A stretch of 52,199 nucleotides of DNA, taken from assembly GCA_009788065.1 (NCBI GenBank), contig WQSF01000007.1, positions 7,950-60,148 of the forward strand, read 5' to 3'. The stretch comes from Treponema sp. (lineage in GTDB: Bacteria; Spirochaetota; Spirochaetia; Treponematales; Breznakiellaceae). This document shows, one piece after another, positions 8,647-17,936 of the stretch; the stretch's first letter is position 1, and each line of letters begins with the position of its first letter. The position numbers and the translations under genes are program-made. Below the pieces are notes generated by a model, which did not search any database, was not told the DNA's origin, and saw only the letters and a program-made list of their open reading frames with translations.

Positions 8647-9720
8647 ATGAAAATGACAATGAGATGGTTTGGACCGGGGTTTGATCCTGTTACATTGGAC
8701 AAGATTAGACAGGTTCCCGGTATCAATGGAATAATCACTACGCTGTACGGTAAATTACCCGGCGATGATTGGGAGGCAGGAGAGCTTCGCGCTCTAATTA
8801 AATCGGCGGAAGACTCGGGGCTTTCCGTAGAAGGGATCGAAAGCGTAAATGTTCACGACGATATTAAAACAGGCGGGAAGGAACGCGATAAATATATCGA
8901 AAAATATATTAATACATTAGAGGTTATCGGAAAAGAAGGTATTCATCTTGTGTGTTACAATTTTATGGCGGTCTTTGACTGGACAAGAACTGATTTGGCG
9001 AAAAAAAGACCGGACGGCGCGACAGTAATGTCGTATGAACAAAGCGTTATAGACAGCATTAATCCCGCCAACATGTTTGATATTATGAATTCAAAAGCTC
9101 AAGGGCATCAGCTTCCGGGATGGGAGCCGCACAGAATGGCAAAAATTAAAGAGCTGTTTGAAATCTATAAAAACATTGACGAAGATACGCTTTTTAAAAA
9201 CCTTGTATATTTTTTAAAAGCGATTATGCCTGTCTGCGAACAATACGGCATAAACATGGCGATTCATCCTGATGATCCGGGATGGTCTGTTTTCGGTCTT
9301 CCGCGCATCATGAAAAACAAAGACGATATTTTGCGCCTAATGAAAGCGGAGGATAATCCGCATAACGGCGTTACTCTCTGTTCAGGAAGTCTGGGTACAA
9401 ATCAAAAGAACGATATTCCGGATATTATCCGTTCGCTTAAAGGACGAATTCATTTCGCGCATATCCGCAATGTTAAACATAACTGTCCCGGCAGTTTTGA
9501 AGAGTCCGCTCATCTTTCAGGTGACGGCTCCCTTGATATGTACGAGATTATAAAAGCGCTGCATGACATCGGCTTCGAAGGTCCGATACGCCCTGATCAC
9601 GGAAGAAATATATGGAACGAAGAATCAATGCCGGGTTACGGTTTGTTCGACAGAGCGATAGGTCTTAGTTATCTCTGCGGTCTTTGGGAGGCGGTTAACC
9701 GGGCTTCCGCTAAAAAATAA
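8647..9720 (+). CDS. uxuA: Mannonate dehydratase
   Basis: The protein has 357 residues, the length usual for the shorter UxuA forms. It opens with MRWFGPGFDPVTLDKIRQV and later has the NMAIHPDDPGW metal-site region, the FAHIRN segment and RPDHGR near the end, all characteristic of D-mannonate dehydratase, a TIM-barrel metalloenzyme that turns D-mannonate into 2-keto-3-deoxygluconate in the glucuronate pathway. It starts five bases after the GH2 stop with no clear ribosome binding site, so it is probably in the same transcript. With the upstream xylanases it suggests that glucuronic acid from glucuronoxylan is catabolised. The other pathway genes (isomerase, reductase, KDG kinase) are not in the window. 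Confidence 0.95.
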   Translation: MKMTMRWFGPGFDPVTLDKIRQVPGINGIITTLYGKLPGDDWEAGELRALIKSAEDSGLSVEGIESVNVHDDIKTGGKERDKYIEKYINTLEVIGKEGIHLVCYNFMAVFDWTRTDLAKKRPDGATVMSYEQSVIDSINPANMFDIMNSKAQGHQLPGWEPHRMAKIKELFEIYKNIDEDTLFKNLVYFLKAIMPVCEQYGINMAIHPDDPGWSVFGLPRIMKNKDDILRLMKAEDNPHNGVTLCSGSLGTNQKNDIPDIIRSLKGRIHFAHIRNVKHNCPGSFEESAHLSGDGSLDMYEIIKALHDIGFEGPIRPDHGRNIWNEESMPGYGLFDRAIGLSYLCGLWEAVNRASAKK

Positions 9721-9783
9721 CTCATAGTTTTTTTAATAAAACCTAAAAAATATCTGATTTTTATATACTTTTTTATTGTTCAT

Positions 9784-9792
9784 TGGTATAAT
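9784..9792 (+). promoter_or_regulatory. Extended -10 promoter of the lipid kinase operon
   Basis: TGGTATAAT is an extended -10 element ending six bases before the ATG at 9799, implying a leaderless transcript. No Shine-Dalgarno sequence separates the two, and the -35 region is AT-rich without a good match. Confidence 0.6.
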
Positions 9793-9798
9793 TTCAGA

Positions 9799-10722
9799 AT
9801 GTCGCAGTTTGGAAAATTTTGGATAATCTTAAACCCCGCGGCGGGTAAAGGGAAAGCGGCAAAGCAATTCCCAAAAATAGATCATTTTTTTCGCGCTAAC
9901 TGGAAAAATTTTGAGATTATTACTACGAAGGGGCCGGGCGACGCTTTAAACATGGCGCGGGATTTACCGATCGGCGAAAATGATATAGTGGTCGCCGCGG
10001 GAGGAGACGGCACCTGTAACGAAGTAATTAACGGTTTACTGCTTAGAAAACTGCCGTCCCCCCCGGTATTCGGGATACTTCCTATCGGCAGAGGAAACGA
10101 TTTTTCATATACGCCGGGAATCCCGCAGGATATTGATAAAGCTCTTCAATTACTGTTAGAAGTAAAAACAAAACCGCTTGACGCGGGATTTGTTAAAGGC
10201 GGATTTTTTACCGAAGGCAGATATTTTATTAACGGAATCGGTATCGGATTTGATACCAAAGTCGGATTTGAAGCCGCCAAATTAAAAATTAAAAGCGGAA
10301 TTACTTATGTTGTCGGCGCCTTAAAAATGATTATCCGTTACGAGCCTTCCCCGGTGCTTCAGATTAAATTTGACGATAAAGAAGTAACTTTACCCGCAGT
10401 GCTTGTTTCCATTGTAAACGGCAGGCGTATGGGCGGAAGTTTTTATATGGGTCCTGAAGCGGAACTCGACGACGGACTTCTGGATATATGTTATGTTGAA
10501 CACCAGAAATCAAGGATCGATCTTCTTAAAATATTATCGCACTATACAAAAGGAACACAGAAACAATGTAAAGGGGTAACGTTTAACCGCGCTTTAAAAT
10601 TTCATCTTAACGCGAAAGAAGGATCAATGGCGGCGCACTGCGACGGTGAAACAATCTGCTACGAAGGCAAGGAGCTGGAAATTACATGTATCCCGGGCGC
10701 GTTAAGGCTTATCGGGGCATAG
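9799..10722 (+). CDS. Diacylglycerol/lipid kinase family protein (YegS/DgkB-like)
   Basis: The protein has 307 residues, the normal length. The N-terminal kinase catalytic domain carries ILNPAAGKGKA at 11-21, the nucleotide-binding AAGGDGTCNEV near 72-82 and GILPIGRGNDF near 97-107. The C-terminal half has the family beta-sandwich, with GIGFD, GRRMGGSF and a DDGLLDI segment. Members phosphorylate diacylglycerol or related lipids at the inner membrane. It heads a tight cluster with an acyltransferase one base downstream and an HAD phosphatase, so a role in phospholipid recycling or synthesis is likely. The exact lipid substrate is unknown. Confidence 0.92.
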   Translation: MSQFGKFWIILNPAAGKGKAAKQFPKIDHFFRANWKNFEIITTKGPGDALNMARDLPIGENDIVVAAGGDGTCNEVINGLLLRKLPSPPVFGILPIGRGNDFSYTPGIPQDIDKALQLLLEVKTKPLDAGFVKGGFFTEGRYFINGIGIGFDTKVGFEAAKLKIKSGITYVVGALKMIIRYEPSPVLQIKFDDKEVTLPAVLVSIVNGRRMGGSFYMGPEAELDDGLLDICYVEHQKSRIDLLKILSHYTKGTQKQCKGVTFNRALKFHLNAKEGSMAAHCDGETICYEGKELEITCIPGALRLIGA

Positions 10723-10723
10723 C

Positions 10724-11395
10724 ATGAGGTTCAGAAGATTTGTCGTCAGTCATTTTATGAAAGGGATATTAAATGTTATCTGCAAGATTGACTGCCGCGA
10801 ATTTGTGCAAGCCTTGAAGAATAACGAGCCTCTGCTTATTATTTTTAACCATATAAATTTTTTAGAAGTGCCGATTCTTGTAACTCACAGTTATCCTTTG
10901 CATGTTTCAGGGCTTGTAAAATCTGAAACATGGAATAATCCTGTTTTTTCATTTATTTTTAATACTTATAAGGCGGTTCCAATCGACAGGAAAGGCGCGT
11001 TTTCCGAAAGTTTTAAGAAAGTATGCAAAAAAATAGAAAGCGGTTTTTATATGTGCGTTGCGCCCGAGGGAACGCGAAGCAAAGACGGCGTTCTTGGTAA
11101 AGGCAAACCGGGAATTATTCAACTTGCAATCGAAGCAAACGTGCCGATTCTGCCTGTTGCGCATCACGGCGGCGAGAATGTCTGGAAAAATATTAAAAAA
11201 CTTAAACGCACTCCGTTTTGTTTTAAGGCAGGAAAGCCGTTTCGCATTAAATGCGATACAATGCCGGGAAAAGAGGAGCGCGAGATTATTATGACTGAAG
11301 TTATGGCGCAAATAGCGAAACTTTTACCTGAAGAAATGCGCGGCGTATATTCCGCGCAAGCGCAGAATGACTGCAAATATCTGGATTTTATATGA
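10724..11395 (+). CDS. 1-acyl-glycerol-3-phosphate acyltransferase family protein (PlsC-like) with HX4E variant
   Basis: The protein has 223 residues. The acyltransferase motifs are NHINFLE at 42-48, VPIDRKG near 85-91, the glycerophosphate-binding APEGTRS at 113-119 and PILPVA near 144. The catalytic HX4D motif is changed to HX4E (H43, E48), which is uncommon and may affect the charge relay. The usual job is to add a second acyl chain to lysophosphatidic acid at the inner membrane. It begins one base after the lipid kinase and overlaps the next gene by four bases (ATGA), so it is the middle gene of an operon. It may be a divergent acyltransferase rather than the main PlsC. Confidence 0.85.
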   Translation: MRFRRFVVSHFMKGILNVICKIDCREFVQALKNNEPLLIIFNHINFLEVPILVTHSYPLHVSGLVKSETWNNPVFSFIFNTYKAVPIDRKGAFSESFKKVCKKIESGFYMCVAPEGTRSKDGVLGKGKPGIIQLAIEANVPILPVAHHGGENVWKNIKKLKRTPFCFKAGKPFRIKCDTMPGKEEREIIMTEVMAQIAKLLPEEMRGVYSAQAQNDCKYLDFI

Positions 11396-12057
11396 TACAT
11401 ATATTCGATGTTGACCATACAATTGTAAGAAAAACAAGCACGGAATATTTTTTAAATATGGCAATGAAAGAAAAATTGATCCGTTTCTCGCAGATAAAAC
11501 GCCTTCCGTTTGACTGGCTGAAATACAAACTCGCGTTTCCAGACGTTGATTTTATCGAGAATACCGTAAAAAGTCTTTGCGGAATAAAAAAAACGGATTT
11601 GGAAAGATTATCTGAAACTTGTTTTAACGAAAGAATAAAACCGAACATCTACACAGGAGCAGCCGGTCTAATAAACGAAGCGTTAGAAAAAGGAGAAAAG
11701 GTAATTTTCGCGACATCTTCGTTTGATTTTATTATAAAACCGCTTGAGCGATATTTCGGGATAAATGAATCTCTAGCATGCAGGATGGAATACAATGACG
11801 GAGTGACAACCGGAAACCTGATAGGATACAGCTTTTTCGGTCCAAAGAAAAAAACAGCCGCCTGCGACTGGATGGAACGCAATAATGTAAAAAAGGAAGA
11901 TACAAGTTTTTATTCTGATTCATACACGGATCTGCCGCTTTTGGAATACTGTCAAAATCCTATCGCGGTAAATCCTGACGGTATTCTTAAAAGGCGCGCG
12001 AAAAAAAACAACTGGAAAATACTGCGCTTTAAAGAAGTTCTGGGATCTACCAGTTAA
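11392..12057 (+). CDS. HAD-superfamily IB phosphatase (SerB/PgpC-like)
   Basis: The protein has 221 residues. Motif I is FDVDHTI (DXDXT; D6 nucleophile, D8), motif II is FATSSF, and the motif IV segment is YSDSYTDLPLLE, with the conserved Lys in PKKKTA. This pattern fits HAD subfamily IB, which includes phosphoserine phosphatases and phosphatidylglycerophosphatase C. Its place at the end of a lipid kinase-acyltransferase operon, with an ATGA overlap, favours a lipid phosphate substrate over phosphoserine, but that is inference. Its last 11 bases overlap the end of the convergent lipoprotein gene. Confidence 0.85.
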   Translation: MIHIFDVDHTIVRKTSTEYFLNMAMKEKLIRFSQIKRLPFDWLKYKLAFPDVDFIENTVKSLCGIKKTDLERLSETCFNERIKPNIYTGAAGLINEALEKGEKVIFATSSFDFIIKPLERYFGINESLACRMEYNDGVTTGNLIGYSFFGPKKKTAACDWMERNNVKKEDTSFYSDSYTDLPLLEYCQNPIAVNPDGILKRRAKKNNWKILRFKEVLGSTS

Positions 12058-12709
12058 AAATTAACTTTAATCCGTTTTTCAATTCTAAAATATCTAATGT
12101 ATCGATTGAAAAGGATACTTTCTTGCCGGATTGAACAATTTTTGCGCTTTGCATGGGAGTAAGCGAATTTCCGTTTGCGTCGTTTAAAATTAACCCCGGT
12201 TTTAACGGCGCGCTTAAACTGACAGAAAATTTATAATCTGCGGATAAAATGGAAATTAAATCCATCATGTTTTTGTCGTAAGAAGGAGCGCTGTCAAGAA
12301 CGAGAAGATCGAGCCTGCCTTTTTTTCCTTCATTGGTTAATAAAACAGTATCTGACAGCGGACTTAAAAATTGAAGCAGAGCTTTTTCGTTATCAAAATC
12401 TAAAATAATTTTATATACGGTGTCTCTTGTTTCATCTTTGGAAGCGAATGAAACAAGTTTTAAACCGGGAATCCTGTCTACGGTTTTTTTCCAATCGGTT
12501 TGGCCGACCGGAATTGACGGTAATGATACGTTGCCGTCAAGTTTACCGAGATTATCAAGCATTTTGGACATCCGGTATTCAAGAGTTAATTTCCCGGAGC
12601 CGTCTCTGTTCATCTGTATATCCATGGAAATACCTATGCATGAGTTAAATAAAACAAGCGTTGTAAGCATGGTAAAAAAAACAGCATATTGCCGAAATTT
12701 ATTTTTCAT
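12047..12709 (-). CDS. Hypothetical lipoprotein with LppM-like pattern
   Basis: The protein has 220 residues with a signal peptide and a lipobox ending VLFNSC (C24). After it comes IGISMDIQMNRDGSGKLTLEYRMS, a beta-rich opening in which a lipid-anchored domain counts a charged DGSG turn, as in LppM/DUF3153-type lipoproteins. No catalytic motif was recognised. It overlaps the DUF503 stop by one base (TAATG), so the two are translationally coupled, and its 3' end overlaps the HAD gene by 11 bases. Function is unknown; a cell-envelope location is likely. Confidence 0.75.
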   Translation of the reverse strand: MKNKFRQYAVFFTMLTTLVLFNSCIGISMDIQMNRDGSGKLTLEYRMSKMLDNLGKLDGNVSLPSIPVGQTDWKKTVDRIPGLKLVSFASKDETRDTVYKIILDFDNEKALLQFLSPLSDTVLLTNEGKKGRLDLLVLDSAPSYDKNMMDLISILSADYKFSVSLSAPLKPGLILNDANGNSLTPMQSAKIVQSGKKVSFSIDTLDILELKNGLKLIFNW

Positions 12710-12996
12710 TAAAATTCCTCCGAATGAATTTTCATATCCTGAATGCGTATCGCGTTTTCTTTTTCGATCATGTTAAAAGCCTTTTGAAGCACTGTTTCTC
12801 CGAATACGCGCGAATTGGAAACAATCGCTCCTCCGATCTGGCAGAATGAAAGAGAATCCTGAAGGTCAACCTCTGCTGCGCTTAATTTATAGCGTTTGCG
12901 CATTTTGTCCATTATAGACTTGATAACCCGCCGTTTTTCCTTGATGTTGCCGATATCGGGAATCTCGAAAATTATTTGCATCATTGAAACAATCAT
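12709..12996 (-). CDS. DUF503 family protein (YlxP-like)
   Basis: This small protein of 95 residues has the DUF503 pattern: an opening beta-strand ending in IP, then IKEKRRVIKSIMDKMRKRY, the AEVDLQD segment and a VVSN-type strand (IVSNSR). The family is small, cytosolic and of poorly known function; it often sits near ribosome maturation genes. Two ATG codons at 12984 and 12981 give a shorter alternative start (MMQIIFEIP) that fits the family start better than 12996. The ATG at 12996 lies 11 bases after a TATAAT on this strand, part of a bidirectional promoter shared with the giant outer-membrane gene. Confidence 0.82.
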   Translation of the reverse strand: MIVSMMQIIFEIPDIGNIKEKRRVIKSIMDKMRKRYKLSAAEVDLQDSLSFCQIGGAIVSNSRVFGETVLQKAFNMIEKENAIRIQDMKIHSEEF

Positions 12997-13013
12997 GTTT
13001 CGTGATATTATAA
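12984..13013. promoter_or_regulatory. Overlapping divergent promoters with interlocked -10 elements
   Basis: On the plus strand TTGAAA (12984-12989), 16 bases and an extended -10 TGATATTAT (13003-13011) drive the gene at 13020. On the minus strand TATAAT (13013-13008) overlaps the same bases and faces the DUF503 gene. The shared AT block means the two promoters cannot both hold polymerase at once. Confidence 0.6.
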
Positions 13014-13019
13014 CTTAAA

Positions 13020-16000
13020 ATGACTTTTTTGCGAAGGGCTATATTAATCATTCTCGTTTTAACGCCGGTCTTAAGTTTTACGCAGGAACTTCAGCAAAAT
13101 CAAATATCTCAAACAGAAGATATAGAAGATTCTCCCGGTAGTGAGAACCCAGCGACAGAGTTGAATATGGATGAACTCAGATTAAGGATTTTAGGCGAAT
13201 CGCCCAATGAGATAATGCGCTACTTGATTGGAGACGCTTCCGTTTCGCTTTTTATGACAGGCTCATGGAAGGGCGAGCTGCAGGGGAATGCAGGTTTTTC
13301 AATATCTCCAATAGGAACTCAGTTTGCGGCTCCCGAGTCGCCAATTTTATTCAGGCAGGAAGTCGATTTAACCATGTCGCTTTGGATAAACAGCCGCTGG
13401 TTTGTTGAAGCGAACTTCCTTGATGATTCAGCGTTAAACACCTACCGCGCCGGCTACAAGGGCTCTCTCGGAGAATTTGTCAAATATGCCGGAATAGGAA
13501 ACGCCGAGCTTGATTTTCCTGTTTTTCCGTATATTGATCTGGGCGGAGATTCGCCGTCTTCTTTTGGTTTTTACAGCCGGTTCGGAACTCAGGATTTTAA
13601 CATACACGCGCTTTTTCGTTATGACGCGGCTTCACGTGAGGAGCGTGTTTTCTCTGGAGGAAGGGAGAGGACTTACAGCGACGTACAGGCGCATGATTCT
13701 GTCAGGGGAGTTTCATTTGTACTGCCTGATACTGATATAGACGCAAATCCTGCGGTCTACATAGAAGATGATAAAGGAACTATTTCCGATCAAAAAGGCA
13801 GAAGATGGCGTTTGGCGGCTCAAAGCGAATATGCGGTATCAATGTCGCAGGGGCTTTTGGAATTAAGTATAAGACCTCAAGGAATAGTCGCTGTCGTTTA
13901 TTCAAAGAACGGCGAGCGCCCGTGGAATTATTCATTGGGAAGTTATGACGGATCTGCGCAGGGATATTTAACCGAAGTTCAAAACTGGTTTGATCCGTCT
14001 TTGCTGAGAGATAAAATAAAACTTGAAGAATACATCCAGTGCGGAAGCGATCCTTCTTTTCCTGGAAGACCCGGCGAAGTGATTTTTGGAACGCAGAGCG
14101 CACTTGTGATTTTCCAGAACGGAGCATTTTCTCCGTTTGAAAGGCGCAGCCGTTACAACGCGCCGTCAAGTTCAACAGAAAGAGCCGCTCTTGTAGACAG
14201 TTCGACAGGCAAAGAAATAAAAGGAATTGATTTTATTCAGCTTGACAGCGAACCTGTAACAGATGCGTTTACTTTTTCTTCGATTATAACATACAGGGAT
14301 GTTTATGAACTTGTTCGTTCAGGCAGTTCCGGTAAACGGACTCCAGCCGCCCTTTGGCCGTTAGCCCAAACTTTTGACAATTATCAGGGCGAACCTGAAA
14401 TATACCTCCCGGGAAGAAATAATACTCAGGGTGATGTACTTATCCGTTTTACAAACTATAACAGTATAAGCGGTTTTTTTATCGGGACTGACGCGATACC
14501 GGGTTCTATACAGGTATACAGAAGCGGCATTCAGGATACAAATTTTAATTTTAATTCATCTTCGGGCGAGGTTGTGATTAAAGGCTCTGTCGGGCAGAAT
14601 GAAATAATTCGCATAACATATTTAAAAAAAGGCGAAGGAATACGGCTTGGAAGCATTGCCGCAGGATTGGGCGCGATTTACCGGGGCAGGGGAGGGGAAA
14701 GCCCGTTTTCTGCGCAAGCCGCTGTTGGAGTCCGCTGGAACCTGACAAACGATACCTTTACAGAAGCTGATCTTTCAAATACGGGAACCGTCGGCATAAG
14801 CGCGAAGACGGCGCTGGATTATGACAATCTTAACGCGCGAATAACAGCCGGTTTCGCGTTTGTTCAGACTGACACGACAGGGCTTTACAGAGCCGCCGGA
14901 ATGGAAGGCAATGAAATTATATTGTATATGCCGCCGGAGCTGTCATTTATTTCTAATCCTCCTTCTTCGCTTTTTGCTCCCGGATTAATTGCGTCTAACC
15001 GTTCGGATTTAATTTTCAGGAATTACAATAATACGAATGTTCTTGGAAATAATCTGATGAATATTGATTGGACGGCGCCTGTTATAACAGGCGTTAACAG
15101 ACCCTATCCAGCTAAAGACACCAATCTGGGTAACGCGCAAACGCTTGTTATGGAATTTAATTTGCATGGCGGCGAATGGACAGGATTTCAGGCGCCTATG
15201 GATCATAACTACGGGATTTTATCTCAGGCTCAGGAAATAGAGATTCCTTTCAGGTTCTATGATTTTAATAAAACACCTCCTTCCAAATTTAAACTGGTCA
15301 TACAGATTGGATCGCTTTCCAATAGAGATTTTGCGTTTACGGAAAATATCGATCTTATTTGGGAAAAGGTACTTTACTCTGATGAATGGGAAATAAATCC
15401 GCCGTCTGATACCGACGCTTTTTATACAAGCGCTATATTTGATTATACGGCAAGAATAGCTCGTTTTATTTTAAGCGATAAAGACAGACAAAAACTGTCC
15501 GACGCAAGGCATCTTCGCGTTATCGCGGTTTATGAAGATAATGACCCTTCAGGCGATCCTTTAAACGGCAGGGTTTTAATCGCTTCTCCCATTATCAGAG
15601 GAGCGTCGTTCAGGCCAATAACGATTGCGTCTAACGGAGAAATTAATCCCGCAAATGATTTTTCCATAAACCCGTCCAATAAGGTAACGGCTGTTGAAAT
15701 TAAAGAAATCGGTAACGCTCTTCTATTGGCATACGGCGATACAATTAAAAAACTGCATCCCGAATCAAATACACAAAGAGTACTAAAAATTGAATGGGAG
15801 AACATGGATAGTGATATTTCCGCCGGTATTGACGGAAGGGTATCTGAACTTCCTCTTAGTGATTACAGGGAATTATCGTTTTTTATCAAAGGACCGCCTG
15901 AGACAACTGAAGGCGCTTTAAATTTTATTATTGCTCAAGGACCGCAAAATATATCTAACCGTCTGTTTGATGTTAGAATACCGCTTTACGCGTTTACTGA

Positions 16001-17936
16001 AGGAAAGTGGTCGAAGGTTAGCATAAAATATCAGGGTGATAAAAAAGCGGTAACTGTAGACGGGAATGAAGTAAACGGCTCTTTTTTTGCATATAATCCT
16101 TTAACGCAGATTTATGATTCATACGCTAACAGATTAAGTTATATGGCGATGTTTATTTCACCCGATCCCGCGGCGGCGCTCGCAGACGGAATAATGTATA
16201 TAGACGAAATAATTTTAGAAGACCCTGTATTATTTTACAGATTGAATGTTGGAACAGGAGTAGAGTATTCAAAGCCGGGAGTTATTTTAAAGGCAGGTAA
16301 GGTAGAAGTGTTATCTGATTTTTCGATAAATACCGCTTTGGAATCTGAGATGAGATTTGAAAATGAATCAGAAAATTCTAATTTTTCAGGAAGCGTGGTA
16401 AATCGTTCAGGTTTGGGAATTTCTTTATTCGGAATAAAAATTAAAGGGAACTTTGCGTTTACAGCGGCTGAAGATACATTCTTATGGAACGCGGATCACA
16501 GTATTTCAAAATCAATCGGCCCTTTTTCAATAAGCGAGGCGTTCTACGCCTCCCCTAAAGATAATTTTGCGCAGCACAGCGTTAATTTGGCTTTAAATAC
16601 CGATTTTAGCGCGAGATTCAACGCGGACGCTCTTTATGATTATTCAAAATTAAGGCAAAAATGGATCATAGGATTAGGATATAAAAATAAGAATGTATTT
16701 ATTCCAACTGTGACGATTAACAGCGAAGCGGCATGGACAAGCGGCGCGGAGATTGAAAACGGCGAAAATTACGGAAAATTATGGGCAAATTCATGGGAGC
16801 CTTTAATACCGGATTCAGGAAGCGGAGCTGAATCCAGAAAAACAAAAACGCAGTTTATATTGGCGGAAAAAACGAAACCGGTGGGAGCTGCGATCACTCT
16901 TGAAGGAAATACAAATTATACTGCGGTAAACAGCGTTACACGATCAGAAAATAACATTTTCCTTGATATTCCTGTTACGCTTGAAAAAACCAGTCTTAAT
17001 TTCAGATCGGGGCGAAGTTTTAAAAAACACCTTTACTATTCATCAGTCGACTCTCTTGACGACGGAAGAATGTTTTTTGAAAGCGTAGGAGATTCTTCTC
17101 CTCTTTGGAAAAAATTTCCGTTTTACTCGCTTTTTACTCCAGAATTAAACGCGGCGATGGACGAAAGTTTATCTAATTCGCCTTCGAAAGATAATGCGTT
17201 TTATACATTTTTTAGCGATTATTTTAACGCAAGAGCAACATTACCGAATTTATATAATATATCGTCTTTATTTTTGCCTTCAAGGATTATATTTATTATT
17301 GACAGAGTTCTTGAGCAAAAAATGGACACAAGGGTTGATAAACTGAACATAGGAACGGGTTTAACATTCTCAGCGATAAATATCTTCGGCGCGATGAGTT
17401 CTACTCCCATATTTAAATTTTACCAAACAGATGAATTTTCGCATACATTTGAAACCGCTTTTGTCATTCCAAGAGAGGAAGATATGTCATGGAGGATAAA
17501 TACTGTTCTTAGCGCAGGTTTTAGGGGATTTCAGGGAGGAATATTAAATTTTGTTAATAATTTTAATTATCGAAGCGAAGGATACTGGACTGAAAATTTT
17601 ACGGCTCTCTGGGAAGCGCCTGTGAAAAAAAGTTATTTAAGCAGATTCTATGAATGGGTTTCTAAAGGGATCGCGAAAAGAAATTCATGGACAGGATTGT
17701 CCAATGTTTTAAGTACAGATTATGAAAAACTAAGAAAGGAAAGCGTCGAATTAATTTTTGACAATTCAAAGGATTACCTTAAGTGGAGTTTGATTTTGGG
17801 ACATGAGGATATTATAAGAGTAATTGGAAGATTTAATTTGTCAACATTTTTTAAAATAAGATTCAGCGAAGAGAAGGAATATGAAAAATTTATATTTGAC
17901 GCGATGCTTGGAATTACATTAAGATTCAGTTTCTAG
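13020..17936 (+). CDS. Giant outer-membrane beta-barrel protein with SprA-like features
   Basis: The protein has 1638 residues with an N-terminal signal peptide (about 1-22, ending near SFTQE). Several stretches resemble the Bacteroidota translocon protein SprA by eye: an NTYRAGYKG...IGNAEL segment near 139-165; an IPGSIQVYRSG...GEVVI stretch near 490-525; LSDYRELSFFIKG near 943-955 with DVRIPLYAF about 30 residues later; and GIMYIDEIILED near 1055. The last 550 residues alternate polar and hydrophobic residues and end LRFSF, the C-terminal aromatic signature of outer-membrane barrels. Role could be export or adhesion. SprA normally has over 2000 residues, so this is shorter. The ATG lies eight bases after an extended -10. 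Its end overlaps the convergent TPR gene by four bases. Confidence 0.7.
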   Translation: MTFLRRAILIILVLTPVLSFTQELQQNQISQTEDIEDSPGSENPATELNMDELRLRILGESPNEIMRYLIGDASVSLFMTGSWKGELQGNAGFSISPIGTQFAAPESPILFRQEVDLTMSLWINSRWFVEANFLDDSALNTYRAGYKGSLGEFVKYAGIGNAELDFPVFPYIDLGGDSPSSFGFYSRFGTQDFNIHALFRYDAASREERVFSGGRERTYSDVQAHDSVRGVSFVLPDTDIDANPAVYIEDDKGTISDQKGRRWRLAAQSEYAVSMSQGLLELSIRPQGIVAVVYSKNGERPWNYSLGSYDGSAQGYLTEVQNWFDPSLLRDKIKLEEYIQCGSDPSFPGRPGEVIFGTQSALVIFQNGAFSPFERRSRYNAPSSSTERAALVDSSTGKEIKGIDFIQLDSEPVTDAFTFSSIITYRDVYELVRSGSSGKRTPAALWPLAQTFDNYQGEPEIYLPGRNNTQGDVLIRFTNYNSISGFFIGTDAIPGSIQVYRSGIQDTNFNFNSSSGEVVIKGSVGQNEIIRITYLKKGEGIRLGSIAAGLGAIYRGRGGESPFSAQAAVGVRWNLTNDTFTEADLSNTGTVGISAKTALDYDNLNARITAGFAFVQTDTTGLYRAAGMEGNEIILYMPPELSFISNPPSSLFAPGLIASNRSDLIFRNYNNTNVLGNNLMNIDWTAPVITGVNRPYPAKDTNLGNAQTLVMEFNLHGGEWTGFQAPMDHNYGILSQAQEIEIPFRFYDFNKTPPSKFKLVIQIGSLSNRDFAFTENIDLIWEKVLYSDEWEINPPSDTDAFYTSAIFDYTARIARFILSDKDRQKLSDARHLRVIAVYEDNDPSGDPLNGRVLIASPIIRGASFRPITIASNGEINPANDFSINPSNKVTAVEIKEIGNALLLAYGDTIKKLHPESNTQRVLKIEWENMDSDISAGIDGRVSELPLSDYRELSFFIKGPPETTEGALNFIIAQGPQNISNRLFDVRIPLYAFTEGKWSKVSIKYQGDKKAVTVDGNEVNGSFFAYNPLTQIYDSYANRLSYMAMFISPDPAAALADGIMYIDEIILEDPVLFYRLNVGTGVEYSKPGVILKAGKVEVLSDFSINTALESEMRFENESENSNFSGSVVNRSGLGISLFGIKIKGNFAFTAAEDTFLWNADHSISKSIGPFSISEAFYASPKDNFAQHSVNLALNTDFSARFNADALYDYSKLRQKWIIGLGYKNKNVFIPTVTINSEAAWTSGAEIENGENYGKLWANSWEPLIPDSGSGAESRKTKTQFILAEKTKPVGAAITLEGNTNYTAVNSVTRSENNIFLDIPVTLEKTSLNFRSGRSFKKHLYYSSVDSLDDGRMFFESVGDSSPLWKKFPFYSLFTPELNAAMDESLSNSPSKDNAFYTFFSDYFNARATLPNLYNISSLFLPSRIIFIIDRVLEQKMDTRVDKLNIGTGLTFSAINIFGAMSSTPIFKFYQTDEFSHTFETAFVIPREEDMSWRINTVLSAGFRGFQGGILNFVNNFNYRSEGYWTENFTALWEAPVKKSYLSRFYEWVSKGIAKRNSWTGLSNVLSTDYEKLRKESVELIFDNSKDYLKWSLILGHEDIIRVIGRFNLSTFFKIRFSEEKEYEKFIFDAMLGITLRFSF

